Of a DNA stretch of 64,000 bases, positions 55,428 to 64,000 are shown in pieces. The notes beneath the pieces are model-generated. The model was not told the DNA's origin and did no database searches. It was given only the letters and a program-made list of their open reading frames with translations. Made by a program: the position numbers and the translations under genes. How positions within the stretch are numbered: the first letter of the stretch is position 1; each line of letters begins with the position of its first letter. Origin of the DNA: Takakia lepidozioides (lineage: Eukaryota > Streptophyta > Takakiopsida > Takakiales > Takakiaceae); the NCBI GenBank assembly GCA_030704615.1, contig CM060734.1:40566042-40630041 (forward strand). Reading direction: 5' to 3'.

Positions 55428-56655
55428 TCTCGGACCGCCAGCTCTGGTGGTCTCGATTTTATCCCAAAAAACAACACAATTTAGAACCGTCAGCTTTGAC
55501 GACCCTTATTTTGTCATAAAATAAAATAAAAATCGGGACCTCCCTGATCCGGTGATATGGATTGCGTGATCATTTGAATATGCGAGTTGAGTCAATGACC
55601 AAAAATGGAACGCCGCCAAGCACTGGAACAATTGCACACCTACTTCGCTACAATGTGCATTAGGATTGGATGGAATATCCAAAATCCTTGGATGAAGAAA
55701 AGATATCAACACTTCTTGGTTGGTAGGTGTCATATTTCATCCAACCTAGATATTTTAGGCCCAAAAAATCCACTCCATTTGAATTCTTGTGGCCACGAAC
55801 GCTCGAAAACTTCATAAATAGTGTCTTATTGACAATCTCGTCCAAAAATCTTCAAAACTTGGCCACAAATTCCCATGGGGTGTCCTTATAAACCCCACCA
55901 ACTTTAGGTCCATGTGGTCCAACCATTAACCATAAAAAATAACCAAGTCGTAAATCCTCTGATCATGATCATTGATAAAATCGAGACAACTATAACTAGT
56001 TGTTCATATTTTTTTATTTTTAAAAAATTAGAATAAAATCGGGACCTCCAAGGTTGGCAATCCTGATTTACTTAGAATTATTTAGAAAAAAAAATTGTTT
56101 AAAAAAATACTAAAACTAAAACTAAAACTGGATATAATCAAGACCGTTAGAATTGGCCGTCCTTAATTTATTTTACTTTATTTGGATAAAATCGGGATCA
56201 CTAAAGATGACGGTCTAGTTTTATTTATGATTCTCTACATAAATTAAAATATTATTTTAAATTCAAAATAAAATATATAATCACAACTGCAGAGCTCGCA
56301 ATCCCGAGTTTTTAAAAAGACGTTATGGATAAAATTGAGATTACCGCAGCTAACGGTCCCGATTTAATTAAAAATTAAATACATAAATTATATATATATA
56401 TTGTTGAAACTGCCAAAGCTCACGGTCCATTTGTTAATAGAAATATTTGTACTGTTTATTATGGACTCCAACGCTCCTGATTTAAGAGTGAAAATAATAA
56501 CATTGGGACCGCTAGTTTTGGCTGTATCGATTTGTTTTAGTATTTTGTAACTGATTTTTAAGGATGAAATCCAGACTACCAGCATTGGCGGTCCCAAATT
56601 TTAAATAATATTTACTTATATATATGGAGCACTAGTATTCGCGGTTCAAATTTTA
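55428..56655. repeat. Array of about fourteen decayed short palindromes
   Basis: The stretch repeats a unit that is itself a hairpin. An approximate consensus half is AAAATCGGGACCGCCA, a 3-5 base loop (often AAGCT), then the mirror TGGCGGTCCCGATTTT. Clear units lie near 55428, 55481, 55529, 55978, 56036, 56139, 56187, 56279, 56331, 56402, 56461, 56498, 56566 and 56624, separated by AT-rich spacers of 20-400 bp. No gene is present. The array lies between two gypsy elements. Confidence 0.75.
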
Positions 56656-57087
56656 TTTAAATATAATTTGAATATATATAGATTTTATTAGACTTAATTA
56701 GACCTCTACTATATATATATATATATTTTTTGTTAAGTCGATGACAACTTTTTGATTGTTTTTTTTGCTCTGTGGCTATTTTTTCATATTTGTTTAGCCT
56801 ATGTGGCATATGGTTTTTATCCCTTATATGTTTTACTTATTATTATATATAACTGACAAGGCCCAAACTCTCCCTCATAGAATCCGTCCTAAAACCATAG
56901 GTCCAATACTCCTTTCATGCGGCTCCCTTCTCCCTCCCTGACATCATCCAAATCGACAAACAAATTATCCAACTCACTATGCGCATTTGTGGATTCCCAA
57001 CTAGCACTCCTAATACTTTCACTCAACTCCCCACGGATAGTTTCGGCATCGGTACTAGTCCCTTAATAATATCATACCCGCGCACTC

Positions 57088-60000
57088 TTGGGCATAACCA
57101 TTTATTCAAAATGTCCATACCTAGTGCGGAAAACGGTCTTATATACATCTTCATTAGCGACTCGAATTTGGTTGTATCCACTCTTTAGATCAAGTTTCGT
57201 AAAGTATTTTGCTCCTCGCACTTGGTCAAATAGATCGAATTTGGTTGTATCCACTCCTTAGATCAAGCTTCATAAAATATTTTGCTCCTCGCACTTGGTC
57301 AAATAGATCGTCCATGCATGGTAACGGGTACTTGTTCTTCACTGTTTGCTGGTTGAATGTTCGATAATCAATGCACATGCGCATTGCTCCATCTTTTTTC
57401 TTCACAAACAACACCGGCGCTCCATACGGGGATACACTTGGTCTTATAAAGCCTTTTGATAGTAGGTCCTCGATTTGAGCCTTACATTCTTCCAACTCGT
57501 TTAGTGCTAATCGATAAGGGACTTTACAAGAAGGAGTACTACTTGGAACAACCTCAATCTTATGATCTACTCTTCTCTTTGGCGGAAGCCGTGCTGGTAG
57601 GTCATCTGGAAAGACGTCTTTGAAATCTTTCAATACACTCTGTAATTCTATAGGGACCTCACTCATGTTTTCTTTCGGATTTTCCACGTCTCTTATTAAA
57701 CCTACAAATAATAAGTCTTTCTTACATATAGCTGTAGTACCTAAAACAAATGATGGTAGGTTTCGATATGGTGTCCTCACTCGATCTCTCCATATTTTCC
57801 AATTTTGGATTTTGACTATCTTTCTACGCCAATCAACATCAGGGTTGTGAGATTCCATCCAAGACATGCCTAATATTACGTCATATCGAGCCAATCTGAC
57901 CACTCGTCATTCTAAAGTTTCTCTATATTTACCAATCGACAACTCTATGTTTTTAGGTAGTGTCTCAATGGCATCTGTATGTCCATTTGACATTTCTACT
58001 TCATCTCTTTCATCATTTTCTAAGGGGAGTCATAGTTTCAAGGCAGCCATTCTAGATAAGAAGTTTTTTGTTGCCCCAGGGTCTATTAACACTCTCACAT
58101 GAATATCTTCCAAGGTTCCATCTGCCACAATTAACTGCGTCTCTTTCTTGCCCGCATGATTGATTTGTCTCTTCTCCTTGTAGGACCCCTCGCATCTCCT
58201 CTTCTTTGTAGAACCAGTAAGACCGCGAGGTCTACTTACTGGTTGTCCTCGTTTTCCTGCTCATTGTGATGTTCGTTATCTTCTCATCTCCTTAAACTGT
58301 TAAGAGGTTTTCGATAAGTTCATCGATTGTACCTTCCACTTCGGCAGTTGGCTGCAAGATGTCCGTATTTTCCACAGTTGTAACATTGTCGAGTTTCTCT
58401 TTGTCCTTCTGTTCGTGAGAATGTTGAGGAGGTCACATCCTTGTCATTCAATTTCATTCGCCGCTGTATGTTATCTTCCTCATATCTGATTCCCGACCTA
58501 TTTCTTTGAGAGTATTGGAAGTTATCCCGTCTTCGAAGATTTCCAAGCTCCATAGGCGTTGGTCCGTATTGGTTCAATGGAACGTGTATACCTTCGTCGT
58601 ATTTTGGTAGCGTCCCTTCAATCTTTTGGGCCAATGAAATTGCATCGTTGACATCAACCGGGTTGCTTAAAATTACCTTTCCTTGAATTTTCTTCTTCAA
58701 TCCTCTTTTGAAGTTGTCTAAAGCTTCTGCAGGACTCATGTCTTCGATTTGGACCTGAAGATTCAAAAATCAATGTAAATTTGCACACTCCCGCGTTGTC
58801 CTAAGTTCCATAATTTCATTCGAGCAGTTGTAACGCATCTACTGCCTTGAATTGTTGGAGCAGTCCCGCTTTCAAGGTGCTCTGTAGTAAAAGTTCTCCT
58901 TTTGCAATCTGTTTTCTCTCCCATATCTGTAACCATGTTGAAGCATTGTCGAGTAGAGAAGATCGTATAAACATTCTATGGTCCAAATCACGTGATGTAG
59001 GAAAATATGACAGATGTACCTCCATTCGATAAATCCATATTTTTAGCACTCCCATTGCGCGACTTCTTTTATACGGCTCGACTTTGCATGTCTTGGTCAT
59101 CTTTTGTAGTAACGTATCCGACCCATCAGCAACCAGTCCCGGGGCGGTTGATTGTCTCACTTGTTTAAGCTCCTCTATCAACACGTTGTTTTGTTGTTGG
59201 GTCGTGACAAGAGCATTCTACAATTCGTGTAAGCGCTCCATTATCCACACCGTCTGAACATTGGCTTGATGAGTAGTGTGTGCGTTGTCCACCATTTCTT
59301 CATTGTTTGTCATCTTGCTCCACTACTCCTTCCTTCGTGATGTTTGTCTTCTAAAATTAATGTATTCTATCTTTATTCTCTTATCCTAATACAGTATGTA
59401 AATAGTACAATCCCAAACCATCCCGTACGTGACTATTGTAATACAAAAGGGACGTTTGAACTCATGACAAGGTTCATGAATTCTACCCCAAATTCTGCAA
59501 CTAAAAATCTCACAAGATAATGTTTGTCGATGGCGCGCACATTGACACTAAATACATTTGGCGGTGGAAAATTAGGCGGAAAATGTTTACCTCGATCCAT
59601 GAGCTATGTATATACACATATGTATACCTTCCAATTTCTAATTATAGGAAAGACAACAGGTCGTGGGTTTTGTAACACTTCTTGATATTGTTCCTCTCCA
59701 AATCTCTGTACTATCATATCTCTAAATTCTGCTTTACGACGACATATAATTTTAAACTCACACTCCGAAGGAAAATCACGGAAAGGGGGTTGATTTAAGT
59801 CCATAAGATTTTTATACTATCGTTATGGCGCACCATCACTACTATCTATTCAACACTTAAAAATATTAATAACAAAAATCTCCAAGGAAAAAAAACATCT
59901 TAATCGAATCCTCCTAAAGAAGGTATTCACTCCCAACTTTAAGGAAGACTAGGCTCTGATACCATTGTAACACCCAGAATCTACACAAACTAGAATAGAA

Positions 60001-60394
60001 GTACTTCTCAACTTTTTCCCAAAACAACTCGATGCCACTAGGCTTTCATTGCAGGTTTATATACCCTTCACAATATGATTATTTTAAAGGTTTGACTTGA
60101 GAGCCTCAAGTCAAAGCTTCCTAAAGTCAACCTTCCTAGGTTTGACATATTCTCCACAATACGACTTTATCAAAGATACTTGCTAAAGTCAACCTTCATA
60201 GGTTTGACATATTTTCTACAATATGACTTTATCAAACCTACTCTCCATAATATAAATATCTTAGAGGTTTGACTTGAGAGCCTCAAGTCAAACTTCCTTA
60301 AGTCAAACTTCTTAGGATCATTCCTAGTTATTCTGGAAACTTCTAGGAAACTTTCCTCCTCTATCTAGAACCTTCTAGATTCTACCTTGTTACA
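57088..60394 (-). mobile_element. Truncated gypsy element, related to 49345-55350, opposite orientation
   Basis: Read on the minus strand: an LTR (60394-59966), primer site (59964-59953), extra ORF (59804-59460), gag (59184-58816 and 58766-58320, with the zinc knuckle CYNCGKYGHLAANC), protease with VLIDPGATKNF, and reverse transcriptase up to [11 protein letters not shown]-equivalent residues (57903-57226). The homology stops near 57088, so RNase H, integrase, chromodomain and the second LTR are lost. A 73-bp tandem duplication lies at 57164-57310. Gag is better preserved than in the full-length copy. Confidence 0.93.
59966..60394 (-). repeat. LTR of the truncated gypsy element
   Basis: The forward strand reads TGTAACACCCAGAATC at 59966 and ends CTACCTTGTTACA at 60394, the reverse complement of the LTR at 49345-49781 with scattered differences. 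It is the 5' LTR of the minus-strand element; the other LTR is missing. Confidence 0.93.
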
Positions 60395-61429
60395 CCTTAC
60401 GGCCGTAAACCCGCGCCTAGTTTGGGCGGAATAAAGAGATAAAGCTATTATTGTCATGTGAAGACATGATTTGACTGATCCATTCGAAGAAATTTAATGA
60501 CATCGTCTGCCTAGAAAAGTTTCCATTGTACTAGAGTCTAGTTTTTATCTCAGCTTACCTCTAGTCCATGTGGGTGGGAAGTAAAAACCTTAATTTTAGT
60601 TTCAATCGCCAAAGAGTTTAGTTCCACCTAAGAGTCAAGCACTTGATAGACTAATACTATGAAACCAGATACTATCTAATGCAGAGCTATAGCCACTAAG
60701 TAAATGTATTCATTGGCTACGATAAGGACATGATAGCTTGGAGCATTACAACCAGCGTACTGAAGAGTATCATTCATGACTTTTCATACTGAAGGATATA
60801 TAGAGAACACCTGTGACTTATGGAAGTTGCAAGGAAAGACATGCTCTTAAGAGCCACCAATTCAAGGCTTTAACAGAAATCAGATTGTTGTCGTGGCAGT
60901 TTCTAGAAACCCTCGGAATTCAAATAGGTCTCAGGTATGTACAAGGAAGGTCCTACAATCACTCGATCTTTAGATCGAGATTGCTAATTTATAGGGATGT
61001 GTGTGATCGAGTCCAAAGTTTTTCAATATTTAGTCTCCACGACACATAGTTTCGTTGAAATCTCGAATGACCCATTGACTGAACTTGGTTCAAGCTCATA
61101 TTTGGTCCACATGTGCTTAAGTATGTTCAAGTCACATATGCAAAGTTGCAAATGACAAGCATCAAGAAGAAATATTCACCCCGACGTCGTAGGCCCTGCA
61201 TGAAGTTGAAGAAAACTCAAAAACTCTGTCTTTTGAGCAGTTATGAGCTTTGAGAGAGCAACTCAAATAGGAGTATGAACACAGACTCTTATCCATGGAG
61301 CAAAATAGGCTTTAATATTGAGACCAGTGCAAAGCTCCAGCGATCTTTGAAAGACTCTAATTCTGCCTTATAATATAAGAAAAAGAACCTCATTAAGACA
61401 GCACTTGAACATATGGAGATGAAGTCTTG
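60395..61429. other. Gene-free stretch
   Basis: The only sizeable frame (60813-61049, plus) has no recognisable motif. I see no RNA gene or clear repeat. Confidence 0.4.
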
Positions 61430-62135
61430 AGCACCTGAATTAGTAACTAAAATATTACCTTAGTGTTAAGATTTGAGCACTAGTCTAGTATTTAGGAGTA
61501 TTATTGGGGGCGCCATAGGGCAGGGGTTCAAACTCTCCATCCCGCACTCCCCCCTGTAGTTAGTTTCAATTTGATTAAAAGTGTTAATTGATTAAGTTTC
61601 TAATGTTGGTTTGTTTGGTTGTCCACCATTCACTAAAATAATTAATTGGTTTTTAATAATTAAAAATATCAAATATATCTATTAAAAAAAGTAAAAGTTT
61701 TTTACATATATATATTTAAAAATAAAATAAATTTAAATTTGGTATTAATTGTAATAAATTCTTAAGAAAACTAGGAAAAAATGTTGTTTACCTAACATAG
61801 TATCTAAAATATAACATCTTTTTTTTAATAAATAATAATAATAACTCGTTGTATACCGAGAGTAATATTCAATCAATTTAGAGTTGAAGATTCTAAGTGA
61901 GCCTTCCCAATACTATGACCATTATAACTTTCGCATAAATTATATCTAGAGCACGATATTCTTAATATGTGACTAAATTATTTTCTAACCGTTGGATACA
62001 AATTTATAAACGTCAAACGTATAAAGATATATAATATTGAAAATTTATAAACCCACAATAGCAACACTCTAGAGTTAGGCGGCGCCTTCAAGACCTAACC
62101 TAGTTTGTGTAACCCCGAACCTAAGTTAAGTATGT
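61430..62135 (+). repeat. Dispersed repeat, copy B (related copy at 1-690)
   Basis: It shares with copy A, in the same order, an AGTGTTAAG block near 61462, a B-box-like GGTTCAAACTC (61525-61535), CCTGTAGTTAGTTT, AACCGTTGGATACAAA near 61990 and the tail GAGTTAGGCGGCGCCTTC (62073 on) with GACCTAACCTAG. Between the shared blocks the copies have diverged strongly, so the family is old. Confidence 0.6.
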
Positions 62136-62299
62136 AATTGTTTCAGGAGGAAAGATCTGTTGTCACTCTCGAGGGCAGAGTTGTGAGGGGTTTCTTGGGG
62201 TCATCAGCAAGAGTTCTCATTCTCCGAGGCAGCGGAATCCACATTATATGAATGGTAGTGCATGTCGAGCATCCCACACGCATACTTTGGTTTTGCTAC

Positions 62300-62525
62300 A
62301 CACTTATAGTCTTTCGTCTGCTCTTTCTTTCCTTGTGCTGCAGACTTTTGTTCTTTCTTCTATTCTTGAGTAATTATTTTTCCTTGTGCTCTTCCTTTCC
62401 TTGTGCTAGGCTTTTGCTCTTTCATCTGCTCTAGAGTAATTACTTTTCCCTGAGTTTTTTTTTTTTTGTGCAGCATGTTTTTTCTTTTTCTTTTGCTCTT
62501 AAGTAGTTTCTTTTCCTTGTGCTCA
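62300..62525. repeat. Pyrimidine-rich degenerate tandem repeat, ~75-80-bp period
   Basis: About three imperfect units contain CTTTTGCTCTTTC, GAGTAATTACTTTTCC and TTCCTTGTGCT strings. A poly(T) run lies at about 62456-62471. An open frame across it (62252-62434) is a by-product of low complexity. Confidence 0.6.
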
Positions 62526-62578
62526 TTGACATTCTATTACACATAGAATTATTAGATTCCTTCCGCCATCCCAATCTG

Positions 62579-63150
62579 AAAATGGGCTATCAGGCCCTTG
62601 TGAGCTCAATCATCGAGAAATGTCATATTGTCTGTTACGCGTTGCCTTGCAACAACACAAGAGTTAATGTTCTGAGCTATATTCAAAGCTATGAAGGGCA
62701 TGACAAGGTTTGGACATATATAAATGAGACAAAGGCGTTCGAATAATGGTTGTTGAAATAAAGAGCTGCAGCACGTCTACACGATGGACGAGGAGCAAAA
62801 ATAATACTAAATGCAGGGTTAGTCTCGGCTAATCTTGAGCCTACAAGAAAGTTGGAGAACTTGATTGTGTAATTGAAAGAGGCAGACAAGGAAATTAGGG
62901 AGAAGTCAAGGCTTTACTTGCAAGAAAAGACGGAGGTTGAGGACCAAAGGCAGACCATCACCTTCATAAAAACACTATTAGTCATCACGAAGAGAGTTTG
63001 AAGAAACTGAGGGTCAACCAACAAGATAAGGAGCAAAAAATTCTGCAGGTCCACGAGACTGTCGTCACTCTTCAGAACACAGTGGGTGAAGATGAGCAAC
63101 CCCAAAAGGAGGCTAACAATATGATGGTTGTCTGTGGAGCTCTAATGATA
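62579..63150 (+). pseudogene. Decayed coding sequence with coiled-coil character
   Basis: The plus strand reads MGYQALVSSIIEKCHIVCYA onward to 62746. It continues in the same frame through two stops (NAGLVSANLEPTRKLENLIV, then LKEADKEIREKSRLYLQEKT). After one frame shift near 62990 it reads EESLKKLRVNQQDKEQKILQ. The Leu/Lys/Glu pattern suggests a coiled coil. I cannot name a family; it may be a retroelement-borne or captured gene piece. Confidence 0.35.
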
Positions 63151-64000
63151 CAGTATTAGCAAAGAATGCTGAAGATGCAGAAGCAAATCAAACAATGGAA
63201 GCTCCGGAATAAGCAGACTAATAAGTGTATGCTAACCCATATGTTTCATGGTTTTTTTTTTTTCTTATAACTTGTTTATTGACTTTCAGAAAAGAGATAT
63301 GGATACTAAGGGTGTTGCACACACTACACCCATATGTTTGAGGCTTATTTTTTAAAAAATATATATAATTTTTCTCTTTATGAAATTTTCATAATCAAAT
63401 TTATTTGCAATGCAATAATCATATAATTTATTATATTAAACTCTACGATGAGCATCCACCGTAAGGGTGGAGGATATTGCATACACAACTATCTTTTTAA
63501 TATTTTAATATTTTAAAATAACTATTTATAAGATTACATGTTGACTAAGGGAGAGACACGTGTTGCGTACGTAACCGCATTTTCAGGGTTTAGGTTTAAG
63601 TTTTGAATATTCACGAAATGTAAGATATTTCGTCATATTCACTAGGGTATTGAGTACGCTACACCCTCATCTTCTCCTTCAACATGAGAAAAGAAGTTGA
63701 TATGAAGATATCGAAGTCAAAGACTCATACATTCGGTGTTACAGTGATGACCCCTAATACACAAGCAGAAATTGGGAGGGAGTATTTGGGACGCACCTCC
63801 CATTGGTTGATCCATTGTATGAGGTTGAAGATGGATTGTTTTTATACAAATGATCAACCACGTTTTTGTAAGGTATAATAAATGAAAATATATAAAATAA
63901 AAGATGGTTGAAATTCAAGGGTGCATTATGATCTACTTTTAATGGATGTTTATCAAATTAATTTTTATAAATATATTTTTATAATATATGTACGTATGAT
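63151..64000. other. AT-rich stretch, no gene seen
   Basis: The sequence holds poly(T) runs (near 63252) and AT-rich stretches. A 64-codon frame at 63684-63878 has no recognisable motif. Confidence 0.4.

Noticed and set aside
55428-56655. Possible CRISPR-like array
   Set aside because: Units are palindromic and diverged, spacers are AT-rich and irregular, and the DNA is plant nuclear.
62252-62434. Leu/Phe-rich frame that could look like a membrane protein
   Set aside because: It is translated from a pyrimidine-rich tandem repeat.
63590-63605. Telomere-like TTTAGG strings
   Set aside because: Only one or two units occur, with no array.

Overview
This is nuclear DNA of a land plant. It carries plant-type genes split by many GT-AG introns: a KTI12/DRL1 elongator factor, a GH10 xylanase with CBM22 modules, a P450 of the CYP85-clan type, and relics of ribonucleotide reductase, TEBICHI-type DNA polymerase theta and a phytocyanin. 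The long, transposon-filled introns suggest a large genome, possibly a fern or lycophyte. That last step is inference and I cannot name the species.

Layout. 1-2.3 kb: a dispersed repeat whose second copy lies at 61.4-62.1 kb, then a 1-kb foldback element. 3.5-4 kb: a LINE tail. 5.0-5.2 kb (minus): a small At2g23090-like zinc-finger protein, divergent from KTI12. 6.4-13.6 kb (plus): KTI12, reconstructed as nine phase-compatible exons (304 codons). 14.25-27.07 kb (minus): the xylanase, reconstructed as twelve phase-compatible exons (1087 codons) with four CBM22 modules followed by an intact GH10 domain. KTI12 and the xylanase converge.

27.7-36 kb is a graveyard of decayed gene pieces: RNR1 (plus), DNA polymerase theta (minus) and phytocyanin (minus). 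36.9-39.0 kb is a 2-kb long-terminal-inverted-repeat element with a nested hAT-like MITE. 39.6-45.5 kb (plus) is a nine-exon P450 that keeps its I-helix and heme motifs but has a stop and several single-base frame breaks. 49.3-55.4 kb is a complete but dead Ty3/gypsy chromodomain retrotransposon with 5-bp target duplications. 57.1-60.4 kb is a truncated, oppositely oriented relative. Between them lies an array of about fourteen decayed short palindromes.

Two LINE families (A and B here), nearly always 5'-truncated, pepper the introns of all three large genes, with a tRNA-derived SINE. I see no convincing new multi-gene system. The best leads are the palindrome array, the foldback elements, a perfect 50-bp inverted repeat in a xylanase intron, a 23-bp LINE insertion with 16-bp target duplication, and an extra conserved reading frame ahead of gag in the gypsy family. 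All exon models were built by eye from reading frame, splice sites and remembered family sequences; no search was run.
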